Assembly (NCBI GenBank): GCA_002483265.1
Contig: DLHO01000026.1
Location: 136,543-200,542 of the forward strand
Reading direction: 5' to 3'
Origin: Flavobacteriales bacterium UBA7666
GTDB lineage: Bacteria > Bacteroidota > Bacteroidia > Flavobacteriales_D > Crocinitomicaceae
DNA: 64,000 nucleotides
The notes under the pieces were generated by a model that made no database searches, had not been told where the DNA came from, and saw only the letters and a program-made list of their open reading frames with translations. The position numbers and the translations under genes were made by a program. Of this stretch, positions 15,659 through 24,097 are shown one piece after another (the first letter of the stretch is position 1; each line of letters begins with the position of its first letter).

Positions 15659-16660
15659 ATGATCAGAACCACTTTTATATTCAGCGCAATAATCTTCAGT
15701 TGTTTTTTCTGGGTGCGGCATGCGCATGCACAACAGGAGCAGAGGTATGATTCTTTGGTAACACAGGCGTTTGGTTTTTATGAAATGAAAGAGTATAAGG
15801 CTTCTGCAGAAAAATATGCGGAGGCCTTTGTGGCTTTCGGAGGGAAAGGATATCCCGGAGATCGCTACAATGCTGCCTGTTCGTGGGCATTGGCCGGAAT
15901 GAAAGATTCCGCTTTTGTTCAGTTATTCAAGATCACCAAAAAATCGGGATATTCGAACCTGGAACACATTTCTTCAGACACAGATTTGAATACGCTTCAC
16001 AAAGACAAGCGCTGGAAAAGTGTGATCAAGCAAGTCACTGCAAACAAAGAAAAAGAAGAGGAAAAGTTCGATAAACCACTTGTAGCAAAGCTGAATAAGA
16101 TTTACGAAGACGATCAGTCTCACCGCATGCAGATCGATGGGATCAATGAGAAATACGGCTGGAAATCGCCTCAAATGGATTCTCTCTGGAAAATAATCGG
16201 TTTGAATGATTCTTTGAATCTGATTGAAGTGAAAAAGATTCTGGATACCCGCGGTTGGCTGGGATCGGATATTTTGGGAAGAAAAGGAAATTATACCATG
16301 TTCCTGGTGATTCAGCATGCTGATCAGAAAACTCAGGAGCAGTATTTGCCGATGATGCGTGAAGCAGTTGCAAAAGGAAATGCGGCTGCTTCCAGTCTGG
16401 CTTTGCTGGAAGATCGGGTAGCACTCGGACAAGGAAAAAAACAGGTTTATGGAAGTCAAATCGGGATGTTTCAGGAAACGAATGAAAATTACGTGCTTCC
16501 TCTGGAAGACCCGGACAACGTGGACAAACGCAGAGAAAGTGTAGGATTAGGAAAACTGCAGGACTACGTCAACTATTGGGGCATGACCTGGAATGTGGAA
16601 GAATACAAGCTTAATCTTCCGCGTTACGAAGAAGAGCAGAAGAAATACCATAGAGATTGA
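15659..16660 (+). CDS. Secreted DUF6624 protein with N-terminal TPR-like region
   Basis: This 333-residue exported protein has a signal peptide (to about residue 25, HAHAQ). Residues 30-125 look like a TPR/Sel1-like helical region (FYEMKEYKASAEKYAEAFVA, YNAACSWALAGMKDSAF). The C-terminal part carries the DUF6624 pattern, including DQSHR, GLNDSLNL, RGWLG, LVIQHAD, ALLEDRVALGQGKKQVYGSQ. The function of this domain is unknown. Its stop is 1 nt from the next ATG, so it is co-transcribed with an exported esterase. Confidence 0.8.
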   Translation: MIRTTFIFSAIIFSCFFWVRHAHAQQEQRYDSLVTQAFGFYEMKEYKASAEKYAEAFVAFGGKGYPGDRYNAACSWALAGMKDSAFVQLFKITKKSGYSNLEHISSDTDLNTLHKDKRWKSVIKQVTANKEKEEEKFDKPLVAKLNKIYEDDQSHRMQIDGINEKYGWKSPQMDSLWKIIGLNDSLNLIEVKKILDTRGWLGSDILGRKGNYTMFLVIQHADQKTQEQYLPMMREAVAKGNAAASSLALLEDRVALGQGKKQVYGSQIGMFQETNENYVLPLEDPDNVDKRRESVGLGKLQDYVNYWGMTWNVEEYKLNLPRYEEEQKKYHRD

Positions 16661-16661
16661 T

Positions 16662-17795
16662 ATGTTTAATAAACTGATTTTAGTATTAGTGCTATCACTT
16701 GGTAGCCTGTTTCGCCTATTTTCCCAGGAAATAAAGATTCAATCTGTTGTTTTAGAAAAGGAACGTACAGTTACCGTTAGTCTGCCGGCAAATTTTGATT
16801 CATCGAAAGCATATCCGACAATCTATGTTCTGGATGGCGATCGAATAGGTCCTGTTGTTTCCGGAATTAACGACTATCTGGTAACATGCGAACGAACCAT
16901 GCCTGCAATAGTCATTGCAATACATCAGGATACCTTGAGATGGAAAGATTGCGGCTACAAATTTAAAACGAGTGAATTAACCACTGAAGGAGAAGCATTT
17001 CATTCATTTCTCAAGTCGGACTTGGTTCCATACATAGATTCCCGGTATAAAACAACCAATTACCGTGTTTTGGTTGGTCATTCATTTACAGCAACCTATC
17101 TTTATTTAACTTGGCTGAAAGGAGAAATCCCCTTTAATTCATACATCGCTTTAAGTCCTTTCCTGTCACTTGATCTTCAGATGAAAGTAACGGACAAGTT
17201 TAAAAATGATAAGAACACTCCGGATTTCTTTACAGTAACCGGATCAAACGATTTAAGTGTTCACAAACTAGGTATTCGGAACCTTCGAAAACAGCTGGCA
17301 AAAGAAAAATTAGCAGATAAAATCCATTTTCAAGACTTGGAAGGAAAGTCGCATTTAACTTTGGTTCCGGTAGGAATAGAAGAAGGATTGAGTGATGTTT
17401 TTCAGGATTACCAAGTTTTAAGTAATAACTACCTGTTCAGTAAAAAGATTCCAATTATTGATAAAAGCACCTTAGAGTCTTATTATCAAAACAGACATAA
17501 AAAGTATGGTGTTTCATTAGAGATGCGCGAAGAAGACCTGGAGTTTGCATCTTTTACTTTGTCTCACCATCGTTTGTGGAATCAGTTAAAAGAACTTTCA
17601 GAATGGACAATTAAATCTTTTCCGGACTATTATTCCGGGTATTACGGAATGGGGGCTTATTTTGAAAAGCAGAAAGATTACAAACAGGCTCTGGAGTATT
17701 TTCAGGCTGGTTATGATAAGTTAGGAGCGGATGTGCTCAATAAAGAAGATTTTCACAAAGACATAGATCGTGTTAAAGCAAAGGTTCCTAAATGA
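16662..17795 (+). CDS. Exported alpha/beta hydrolase (esterase D-like) with C-terminal helical repeat
   Basis: This 377-residue exported protein has a signal peptide (MFNKLILVLVL... to FSQ) and a PF00756-type esterase domain. The nucleophile elbow is GHSFT with Ser141; SNDLSVHKLG and GKSHLTLVP supply likely Asp and His. The C-terminal 80 residues contain a TPR-like pair (GYYGMGAYFEKQKDYKQALE). The start at 16662 gives a clean signal peptide; the frame is open to 16593 inside the preceding gene, but that would bury the signal. The substrate is unknown; related enzymes act on siderophore esters or acyl-sugars. Confidence 0.82.
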   Translation: MFNKLILVLVLSLGSLFRLFSQEIKIQSVVLEKERTVTVSLPANFDSSKAYPTIYVLDGDRIGPVVSGINDYLVTCERTMPAIVIAIHQDTLRWKDCGYKFKTSELTTEGEAFHSFLKSDLVPYIDSRYKTTNYRVLVGHSFTATYLYLTWLKGEIPFNSYIALSPFLSLDLQMKVTDKFKNDKNTPDFFTVTGSNDLSVHKLGIRNLRKQLAKEKLADKIHFQDLEGKSHLTLVPVGIEEGLSDVFQDYQVLSNNYLFSKKIPIIDKSTLESYYQNRHKKYGVSLEMREEDLEFASFTLSHHRLWNQLKELSEWTIKSFPDYYSGYYGMGAYFEKQKDYKQALEYFQAGYDKLGADVLNKEDFHKDIDRVKAKVPK

Positions 17796-17832
17796 TGAAT
17801 TGCAAATCAACCAATTCTGAATTGGGTTAGCC

Positions 17833-17866
17833 TTGACTGATAATTCGTAATTAACACCTATCTTTG
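17833..17866 (+). promoter_or_regulatory. Promoter of the FKBP operon
   Basis: TTG (17833) and TATCTTTG (17859-17866) are spaced 23 nt. The box contains the ATG at 17864, which excludes that codon as start and supports 17882. Confidence 0.6.
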
Positions 17867-17881
17867 CACAAAAAAATAAGC

Positions 17882-18487
17882 ATGTCACAAGATATTCAAG
17901 CAGTTAGCTACTGCATCGGTTTAAGCGTTGCAGATAGTTTGATGCAGCAGGATTTAGGTGGAATTGATCCGAAAGTAATGGCGGAAGCAATTTCAGATGT
18001 TTTTCAAGGGAAAACCATGAAGTATTCACCGGAAGAAGCCAACGGGATCATTCAAAAATACATCCAGGAAATCAGCGCTTCAAAATTTGAAGCTGTTAAA
18101 ACAGAGGGCGAATCTTTCCTTGCTGAAAATGCGAAAAAAGAAGGCGTTACTACAACTGCTTCCGGATTGCAATACGAAGTGGTAGAATTGGGTAACGGTC
18201 CAAAACCAACAAGTACGGATACTGTAAATGTTCATTACCACGGAACATTGATCGACGGAACTGTATTTGATAGTTCGATTACCAGAGGGATTCCTGCAAC
18301 TTTCGGAGTGCACCAGGTAATTAAAGGTTGGACAGAAGCCTTGCAATTGATGCCTGTTGGATCTAAATACCGTTTGTATATTCCACAAGAACTTGCTTAC
18401 GGAGCCCAACCGCATCCGGGTGGAGCAATTCAGCCGTTTATGACGCTTATTTTTGATGTCGAATTATTAGGAATTGAAAACAATTAA
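17882..18487 (+). CDS. FKBP-type peptidyl-prolyl isomerase (FklB/Mip-like)
   Basis: This 201-residue isomerase has an N-terminal FKBP_N dimerisation helix region (to about 100) and a C-terminal FKBP domain (about 110-200; VNVHYHGTLIDGTVFDSS, VIKGWTEALQLMPVGSKYRLYIP, FDVELL). It catalyses cis/trans prolyl isomerisation and assists folding. No signal peptide is seen, so the cytosol is likely, unlike the next gene. The start at 17882 was chosen because the alternative at 17864 lies in the -7 box. The next gene begins 1 nt after its stop. Confidence 0.9.
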   Translation: MSQDIQAVSYCIGLSVADSLMQQDLGGIDPKVMAEAISDVFQGKTMKYSPEEANGIIQKYIQEISASKFEAVKTEGESFLAENAKKEGVTTTASGLQYEVVELGNGPKPTSTDTVNVHYHGTLIDGTVFDSSITRGIPATFGVHQVIKGWTEALQLMPVGSKYRLYIPQELAYGAQPHPGGAIQPFMTLIFDVELLGIENN

Positions 18488-18488
18488 G

Positions 18489-19406
18489 ATGAAGAAAATG
18501 ATTCTAGCTTCTCTACTTCTGGCTTTTAGCTTTGCATGTGGTGATGATAAAGATGCAGGAAAAGTTCTGCCGTTAACGACCCAAAAACAGCAAATTTCCT
18601 ATTTGATGGGAGCTGATAATGCAGGGCAATTACTTCAGGACCCGAATTTTGCGAAATATGACAAAGATCAGATCTTGAAAGGATTTGAAGAAGGTTTGAA
18701 AAATGAGAAGGCATTTGATGCGGCTTGTCAAACAACCATTCAGAATTTGTTGGGTCAAAACCAGCAGGAATTCAACCAGAAATATGTGAAAGATGCGTCT
18801 TTGTGTATCGGTAAATTTGTTGGTGGAATGTTTAAGTCAAGTTGGCAGCAGGCAAAATCATTTGATGAATTCGATACGGAATATTTGGTATACGGTTTCA
18901 GTCTTGGTTTGAAGAAAGAAGATACTTTGATCAAAAAGGAGTTGAAAGAAACGATGTTGAAAGACTTTATGACTAAGATCAACACACGTGTGATGGCTGA
19001 AGTTACCAAGAAAGAGACCATCTTCTTTGACAAAGTGAAACAAATTGCAACCATTAAGGAATTGCCTAACGGATTGTATATGGAAACGATTCAGGCTGGA
19101 ACAGGAGGAAGTCCTACTGCAACAAGTGATGTGAAAGCTCACTACGTTTTGATGAATACAGCAGGCGATACATTGCAATCTTCTCTAAACGGCCCACAAA
19201 TCCCTGTGTTTAATCTTGGAGGAGTAATTCCAGGTTGGACAATCGGTATTCCTTTCATGAAAAAAGGAGGGAAGTATAAATTGTATGTTCCTCAAAATAT
19301 GGCTTACGGAAAAGACTCACCGGATCCGAATTCTATTCCACCATTCTCCACATTGGTTTTCTATGTTGAGCTGGTTGATTTCGGACCAATGGGAACTGTA
19401 AAATAA
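18489..19406 (+). CDS. FKBP-type peptidyl-prolyl isomerase, lipoprotein
   Basis: This 305-residue isomerase has a lipoprotein signal (MKKMILASLLLAFSFAC, Cys17), so it should be anchored in the outer membrane or periplasm. The FKBP_N region follows, and the FKBP domain occupies about 205-300 (VKAHYVLMNTAGDTLQSS, VIPGWTIGIPFMKKGGKYKLYVP, LVFYVELVDF). Several aromatic active-site positions differ from typical FKBPs, so activity may be low. It forms an operon with the cytosolic-type FKBP, giving a cytosolic/periplasmic pair. Confidence 0.88.
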   Translation: MKKMILASLLLAFSFACGDDKDAGKVLPLTTQKQQISYLMGADNAGQLLQDPNFAKYDKDQILKGFEEGLKNEKAFDAACQTTIQNLLGQNQQEFNQKYVKDASLCIGKFVGGMFKSSWQQAKSFDEFDTEYLVYGFSLGLKKEDTLIKKELKETMLKDFMTKINTRVMAEVTKKETIFFDKVKQIATIKELPNGLYMETIQAGTGGSPTATSDVKAHYVLMNTAGDTLQSSLNGPQIPVFNLGGVIPGWTIGIPFMKKGGKYKLYVPQNMAYGKDSPDPNSIPPFSTLVFYVELVDFGPMGTVK

Positions 19407-19411
19407 TTAGT

Positions 19412-19446
19412 AAATCCTCTTCGTATTTCGGAGAGGATTTTTTTTT
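19412..19446 (+). terminator. Rho-independent terminator of the FKBP operon
   Basis: AAATCCTC pairs with GAGGATTT, followed by a run of T. Confidence 0.85.
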
Positions 19447-19466
19447 GAATTCTTCATTTTTAGCTT

Positions 19467-20018
19467 ATGAATATCAATCAAACAGTTTTTGACCAATTTC
19501 CAATCATTCAAACAGAACGATTGTTATTGAGACAGATCCAATTGGAAGATGCACTTGAGATCATGAAAATGCGTCAGAATAATCGGGTGAACCAATTTAT
19601 TGCCAGAAACAGCATGACTGGTTTGGATGCGGCAGAAGAGCTGGTGAAAAAGACCTCCGATGGTTTTGAATCGAAAGCTGCAATTGGGTGGGCAGGAATT
19701 TTAAGAGATGGATCCGAAATTATCGGTACCTGCGGATTTAACCGAATCGATTACCTCAATAATCGGGCAGAGATTGGCGGAGAATTATCCGTTGATTACT
19801 GGGGTAAAAACATTGCTATGGAAGCAGTCAAAGCGATTGTGTCCTTTGGATTTGAACAGATGAATCTACACGCCATAGAAGCGTTTGTTTCTCCTTCAAA
19901 CAGAGGGGCAATTTATCTCTTGGAATCACTTGGCTTTGAGAAAGAAGCTCACTTCAAAGAACGGATCTATTTCAATGAAAGCTATTCTGACATGGCTGTT
20001 TACACGCTTTTCAAATAA
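19467..20018 (+). CDS. RimJ/RimL-type GNAT acetyltransferase
   Basis: This 183-residue protein has the N-terminal FPIIQTERLLLRQIQLEDA and the middle IGTCGFNRID and YLNNRAEIGGELS of the RimJ/RimL (acetyltransf_3) subgroup, which acetylates N-termini of proteins or amino groups of small molecules. The C-terminal part IEAFVSPSNRGAIYLLESLGF is typical. It resembles in layout the gene at 57858 but is not close enough to suggest recent duplication. Confidence 0.88.
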   Translation: MNINQTVFDQFPIIQTERLLLRQIQLEDALEIMKMRQNNRVNQFIARNSMTGLDAAEELVKKTSDGFESKAAIGWAGILRDGSEIIGTCGFNRIDYLNNRAEIGGELSVDYWGKNIAMEAVKAIVSFGFEQMNLHAIEAFVSPSNRGAIYLLESLGFEKEAHFKERIYFNESYSDMAVYTLFK

Positions 20019-20085
20019 TTGAAAATTTAAAAATGGATAATTGACAAGAGAAGAAATGAATTCTTTGAAATTAGAGAATCCACCT

Positions 20086-20113
20086 TTTCATCCCGGTAAT
20101 TATCGGGATGAAA
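20086..20113. terminator. Bidirectional hairpin between convergent genes
   Basis: A perfect 10-bp stem (TTTCATCCCG and its complement) with an 8-nt loop lies between convergent genes. T and A tracts on both sides are short. Confidence 0.6.
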
Positions 20114-20132
20114 TTGTCAATTTTCCATTCCT

Positions 20133-20756
20133 TTATAGCTTGAAAAAGAATGCAATCCGGTAAATCAATGGGATCAGCGCACCGGGCGTACCGTTCGTGG
20201 TTTGTTTTCTCATAAAGTAACCCGGTCTGAATGGGCTATTCTTATTATCGATAATGTCATACATAATTCCGGCATTCAGTCTGAAATTTTGTTCTTCTCC
20301 AAAAGCATGAGAAAACCCAAAACCCAATAATCCGGTTGGAGCCCAGGTTCTTTTGGCGGAAATAATTCCATTGGCATAGTTGTAAGGATTGGATAACAAT
20401 TCAAATTCAAATCCTACGAACAAGTAATTGAAGAATCGTCCGTGAACAAAAGCACCACCACCATAAACAGAATAAGAACCTGTCAGACCATTGTTTTTGT
20501 AAAACGAATAGTGATAGCGTGCAGAAGGTCCGAAGGAAATGTACTTATTTCGTACAACCCCGAATTTTACACCAATTCCTCCGGTTCCGCCGAAAGTACT
20601 GGCAGAAAAATGCAGGTCGGCTCCAATTTCATTGTATGGAGTAAATTCCTTTTTGTTTGTTTCTTCTTCATCGTGAACATAAAGTTCCGTGTCTTCCTGC
20701 CCGAAACTGACGTTGAAACTGAAAACAAGAGCAAAGAGTAAAAAAAACTGTTTCAT
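20133..20756 (-). CDS. Outer-membrane beta-barrel-type protein
   Basis: This 207-residue exported protein has a signal peptide (to FNVSFGQ, about residue 19). After an acidic linker (EDTELYVHDEEETNKKE) it shows alternating hydrophobic strands with aromatic girdles (YISFGPSARYHYSFYK, LFVGFEFELL, GLLGFGFSHAF), ending in an aliphatic/Phe strand FFFKL. This fits a small beta-barrel. The function is unknown. Its start overlaps the end of the esterase gene (ATGA). Confidence 0.7.
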   Translation of the reverse strand: MKQFFLLFALVFSFNVSFGQEDTELYVHDEEETNKKEFTPYNEIGADLHFSASTFGGTGGIGVKFGVVRNKYISFGPSARYHYSFYKNNGLTGSYSVYGGGAFVHGRFFNYLFVGFEFELLSNPYNYANGIISAKRTWAPTGLLGFGFSHAFGEEQNFRLNAGIMYDIIDNKNSPFRPGYFMRKQTTNGTPGALIPLIYRIAFFFKL

Positions 20757-21379
20757 AAAATAGATATAAGAGTTTGCTTATCAATATCGTGTGTTCCTTC
20801 AAAACGAACAGTATGAATTCCTTTGGATTGGTAATCAGCAATCAATAGTTCTTGTTGATCTTTTGGAAAGAATTCATCTTCAGTTCCCAGAACAAAGGTG
20901 TTTTTTTGTGCTAAGCTGGCATGTTCTTCAACAGCCAAATCAGGAGGATAAACACTTGCCCAGGAAATAAAATGATCACAGGCAATAGTGCCATGAGCCA
21001 GCCAGCGTGCTGCAGTAGCTCCGCCTTGTGAAAAACCAATAACCGATATTTTTTCCGGAGTATGACTTTGAAGCATAGCTTCATGAAGCAGGTCCAAACT
21101 CAGGGTGTTTAAACGAATATCTTCTTCCCGCCATTCTTTTGTCATCCAGGAAGCTCCAACTCTACCGGAAGTTCCTCTTAAGTAAAATCGGTGCTTTCCT
21201 TCGGGAAAGACGAACAAAGTATTGTTTAAAGGAATATCGGAAAACTTTTGACTGAAATATTCGACTAATTGTCCGTATCCATGCAATACATAAATCAAAT
21301 GTTTGATGTTTCCATCAGATTCGATCATCCGGTATCTTAAGGAAGAGGGGATGTCTATTTTCCCTTCAACGGAACTCAT
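20753..21379 (-). CDS. Alpha/beta hydrolase, phospholipase/carboxylesterase family
   Basis: This 208-residue cytosolic hydrolase has the nucleophile elbow GFSQGGATAARW, a C-terminal Asp (GTEDEFFP) and His (EGTHDID), i.e. the Abhydrolase_2 pattern. The substrate is unknown (ester or thioester). It sits in a minus-strand operon with overlapping stops and starts: a lipoprotein gene upstream and a barrel protein downstream. Confidence 0.85.
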   Translation of the reverse strand: MSSVEGKIDIPSSLRYRMIESDGNIKHLIYVLHGYGQLVEYFSQKFSDIPLNNTLFVFPEGKHRFYLRGTSGRVGASWMTKEWREEDIRLNTLSLDLLHEAMLQSHTPEKISVIGFSQGGATAARWLAHGTIACDHFISWASVYPPDLAVEEHASLAQKNTFVLGTEDEFFPKDQQELLIADYQSKGIHTVRFEGTHDIDKQTLISIL

Positions 21380-22179
21380 ACTTTCTTCGGTAGATTTTTA
21401 GCAAATTCAGGATAAAGACGATACTTCTTAGCTACCGGATCCAGGAAAAATTTAAACTTCAATTCCTTTTTCTTCGTGATAGAAGGAAGGTATTTATAAA
21501 TATCTCCGATGTTCTTGGTGTAAGAATCTATTTCACTGGTGTAAATAGCAATGTCCATAGGAATTTGATTTGGATTTTCCTCGAAAGCATGAACAAGCGC
21601 TTCCGGATGATCTTCTCCGGCAAAATCAAACGATTTCCATTGAAAAACCATCATCAGGTCGTGGTCGTTAAACACGGAAAAATAACTTTTCCAGCCTGAA
21701 TTGCGAATCCGGTAACCAACAATCACGTCTTTTCTGGTTGGGGCAACAAGCTGTTTGAATTCAATATCTAGTTCTCTTCCCGGACTGGATGGAGCAAAGA
21801 TCGGGTTGGAAATACGATCCAGAGCGCCGTCATAATAGAACATGTAATTGTAATTCCCTGTGAATCCCATTTCTGCTGCTTTTGCCTGACGGTCGTTTTT
21901 GATCGCCTCGTCCATTGCATATTCCATTCGATTGATGGTGATAATGGCGTCTTCAATCGTATCAGCATTGATGTACTCTTTGTAAATCCGCATGGTGAAT
22001 TTTTCATTCACAGGAATAGCTAAAGACGCCATGATCTCTCTTTTGGCTCTTGCATCCAAACTCTCGTTGCTTTTTTCGGTTGTGTTGTCAGCGGTTTCAA
22101 TGGGATCAGCTGTAGTTTCATCACCACATGAACTTGTAATAAGCAGCAAACAAAATATGCTGATAGAGAATGATTTCAT
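21376..22179 (-). CDS. Lipoprotein of unknown function
   Basis: This 267-residue protein begins with a lipoprotein signal (MKSFSISIFCLLLITSSC, Cys18) and an acidic Thr/Asn-rich linker. The rest is a mixed alpha/beta domain without motifs I recognise (NADTIEDAIITINRMEYAMD, RNSGWKSYFSVFNDHDLMM). It starts only 4 nt after the dnaX tail and overlaps the esterase gene by 4 nt, so it is part of the dnaX transcript. Confidence 0.75.
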   Translation of the reverse strand: MKSFSISIFCLLLITSSCGDETTADPIETADNTTEKSNESLDARAKREIMASLAIPVNEKFTMRIYKEYINADTIEDAIITINRMEYAMDEAIKNDRQAKAAEMGFTGNYNYMFYYDGALDRISNPIFAPSSPGRELDIEFKQLVAPTRKDVIVGYRIRNSGWKSYFSVFNDHDLMMVFQWKSFDFAGEDHPEALVHAFEENPNQIPMDIAIYTSEIDSYTKNIGDIYKYLPSITKKKELKFKFFLDPVAKKYRLYPEFAKNLPKKV

Positions 22180-22183
22180 ATAA

Positions 22184-22789
22184 TTAATAATCGATGTCTA
22201 AGTTAAAACGATTCTTCAGGTCAAAAAGGTTGCTATTTTTTTTAGCTAATTTATCGAAACGGTCATGGCCAGTCAGATATTTCACTTCCTCAGGAGCATC
22301 TTTGATCATTTCCAGTTGAATAACCAGATCATAATTTTGAATTTCCTTTCGGATATAAGCCATAACATCCCCGATTGCTCCTTCCAGTCGTGTTAATTGA
22401 ATGGTATTGTCCACTTCGAACTGGAATGTTGTTTCATCCAGTTGAACAGGTTCCCGCTTGATCATTACGTGATAAACCTGATCCTGACCATTCAGTTTTT
22501 GAGTATGTGCCATGGTTTTCCAAAGTCTGACTACGTCATCTTTATGGAATTCTTTTTTCGGCAAATCACTTTGAGGAACATTTGCTTTCGCTTTCTGTTG
22601 CTCAATTAAATGATTAATGGATAAGTTATTGGAGTTTAAATTTCCGGTTGGTGCGGTAAGAACTTTGGCCTCCGGTTTAGAAGAAAAAGCAGCTCTTTCC
22701 GGTGTCACAGAGGGCTTGTTTACAGGCTTTGTCTCATTTCTCAGACTTTGACCTGTAAAGGGAATAATCTGTACCGGATCAGTTAAGGA
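22184..22789 (-). CDS. dnaX: tau-specific C-terminal segment of DnaX, reached by frameshift
   Basis: This frame continues the DnaX protein for 201 residues after a -1 slip (or one extra A) in the A10 run. It reads SLTDPVQIIPFTG..., a Pro/Thr/Asn-rich linker, then a conserved domain starting HKDDVVRLWKTMAH and ending NRFNLDIDY, which matches the tail of Bacteroidota DnaX proteins. In the tau subunit this part binds the polymerase alpha subunit and DnaB helicase. Its only internal start candidate is a GTG at 22708, in the middle of the linker, so independent translation is unlikely. Full-length tau would be 571 residues. Confidence 0.8.
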   Translation of the reverse strand, partial: SLTDPVQIIPFTGQSLRNETKPVNKPSVTPERAAFSSKPEAKVLTAPTGNLNSNNLSINHLIEQQKAKANVPQSDLPKKEFHKDDVVRLWKTMAHTQKLNGQDQVYHVMIKREPVQLDETTFQFEVDNTIQLTRLEGAIGDVMAYIRKEIQNYDLVIQLEMIKDAPEEVKYLTGHDRFDKLAKKNSNLFDLKNRFNLDIDY

Positions 22790-23898
22790 TTTTTTTTTTC
22801 GAGCTCAGATTTCACCGAACAAATTTGCATTAAGGTCAGTTCGACCAGCAGTCGCTGATTTTTTGCAGATTTATAATCCACATCGGCTTTACTGAGAACT
22901 CCTAAACAACGTAGTGCAAGAGCACCTTCTACTTTTTTGGCCTGATCTATAAATAACTTTTCAGTTGTCTCACCAACTTCCAATAAATTTGCTGTTCGGG
23001 GATCTTTACAGATTAATAAGTTTCTGAAATGCTCAGCAAGCCCTACCAGAAACTGATGTCCGTCAAATCCCTTTTCCATGACATCATTATACAGTAATAA
23101 ACAAGCCGGGATATCTTCACTCAATGCATTTTCCACGATTTTAAAATAATAATCGTGATCCAGGACATTTAAGTTTTCCAGTACAGCCTTGTGTGTAATG
23201 GTGGTACCACAAAAACTAACAATCTGATCGAAAATAGATAAAGCATCACGTAAAGCACCGTCAGCTTTTTGAGCAATCAGGTGAAGTGCATCCGGATCTG
23301 CTGAGATTGCTTCTTGCGTAGCAACATGTGCCAAATGATCGGCAATGTCTTTTACTTTGATTCGTTGAAAATCAAAAATCTGACAACGTGAAAGAATGGT
23401 TGGTAAGATTTTGTGCTTTTCTGTTGTCGCTAAAATGAAAATAGCATGCGCAGGCGGTTCTTCCAATGTTTTCAAAAACGCATTAAAAGCCGCAGTTGAG
23501 AGCATGTGAACCTCGTCAATGATATAAACCTTGTGAGTTCCCAATTGCGGTGCAATTCTCACCTGATCAATCAATCCGCGGATATCGTCTACCGAGTTGT
23601 TGGATGCAGCATCTAATTCGTAAACATTCAGGGAAGCGCCTTCATTGAAGGAAAGACAGCTTTCACATTGATCGCAAGCTTCTATTGCTTCTGTTCTGTT
23701 AAAACAGTTGATAGTCTTCGCTAAAATACGTGCAGTCGTTGTTTTACCAACCCCGCGCGAACCGCAAAACAAAAAAGCCTGCGCTAAATGCTGGTTCTTA
23801 ATTGCGTTCTTAAGCGTATTGGTAATTGCCTTCTGCCCAACAACCGTATCAAAGGTCTGGGGCCTATATTTTCTGGCAGAAACAACGAAATCCGACAT
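22783..23898 (-). CDS. dnaX: DNA polymerase III subunit gamma/tau, zero-frame (gamma-like) product
   Basis: This 371-residue product is the clamp-loader ATPase: Walker A GSRGVGKTTTA (about 46-56), a zinc motif with four Cys (CFNRTEAIEACDQCESC), Walker B region VYIIDEVHML, sensor 1 ATTEKHKI and the Arg finger SRC. It ends 5 residues after entering the A10 run, with ELEKKNP then TAA, which is exactly where a gamma form would end. The start at 23898 (ATG, MSDFVVSARKYRP) is preferred to the GTG at 23904. Whether gamma and tau are both made is the open point; see the slip site. Confidence 0.9.
   Translation of the reverse strand: MSDFVVSARKYRPQTFDTVVGQKAITNTLKNAIKNQHLAQAFLFCGSRGVGKTTTARILAKTINCFNRTEAIEACDQCESCLSFNEGASLNVYELDAASNNSVDDIRGLIDQVRIAPQLGTHKVYIIDEVHMLSTAAFNAFLKTLEEPPAHAIFILATTEKHKILPTILSRCQIFDFQRIKVKDIADHLAHVATQEAISADPDALHLIAQKADGALRDALSIFDQIVSFCGTTITHKAVLENLNVLDHDYYFKIVENALSEDIPACLLLYNDVMEKGFDGHQFLVGLAEHFRNLLICKDPRTANLLEVGETTEKLFIDQAKKVEGALALRCLGVLSKADVDYKSAKNQRLLVELTLMQICSVKSELEKKNP
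22790..22799 (-). other. A10 slippery run in dnaX
   Basis: On the coding strand the run reads GAA AAA AAA AAT CCT TAA. Ten A offer A-AAA-AAA and A-AAA-AAT heptamers for -1 ribosomal slippage and are long enough for transcriptional slippage as in Thermus dnaX (A9). The stop follows at once in frame 0. No strong downstream stem-loop or upstream Shine-Dalgarno-like stimulator was seen, which favours polymerase slippage. Confidence 0.7.
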
Positions 23899-23903
23899 GG
23901 ACA

Positions 23904-23911
23904 CAAAGTTA
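23904..23911 (-). promoter_or_regulatory. -7 box 5 nt upstream of dnaX ATG (leaderless type)
   Basis: On the minus strand TAACTTTG is followed by TGTCC and then ATG at 23898. No -33 TTG is evident. Confidence 0.45.
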
Positions 23912-24074
23912 GCTAAACTTTCTCAAAGAATTGAAAATTGAAAATGGTAAAATTGAAAAGTTTTGAAAAATTGAATTGGGTTGAAATGAAAGGGAACGGC
24001 ACTAACGTTTGTAATTGTCGAAAACTTTGTTTTCTCTTCTTCTCAATTATCAATTTTAAATTTTCAATTAAAAC

Positions 24075-24082
24075 TATCTTTG
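24075..24082 (+). promoter_or_regulatory. -7 box for cysteine/cystathionine synthase
   Basis: TATCTTTG is a perfect TAnnTTTG box, 15 nt before the ATG at 24098. No -33 TTG is obvious in the A/T-rich stretch upstream. Confidence 0.55.
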
Positions 24083-24097
24083 CGTAAAATTCATTAG

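Noticed and set aside
15974..16459. 161-codon antisense frame
   Set aside because: It lies entirely within the DUF6624 gene and reads as low-complexity Phe/Ser/Leu sequence typical of shadows.
17864..17881. Earlier ATG for the first FKBP gene
   Set aside because: The codon lies inside the TATCTTTG -7 box.
22184..23898. dnaX as a pseudogene
   Set aside because: Both halves are intact and conserved, and the break is a homopolymer run at the usual gamma/tau boundary; slippage or a read error explains it better.
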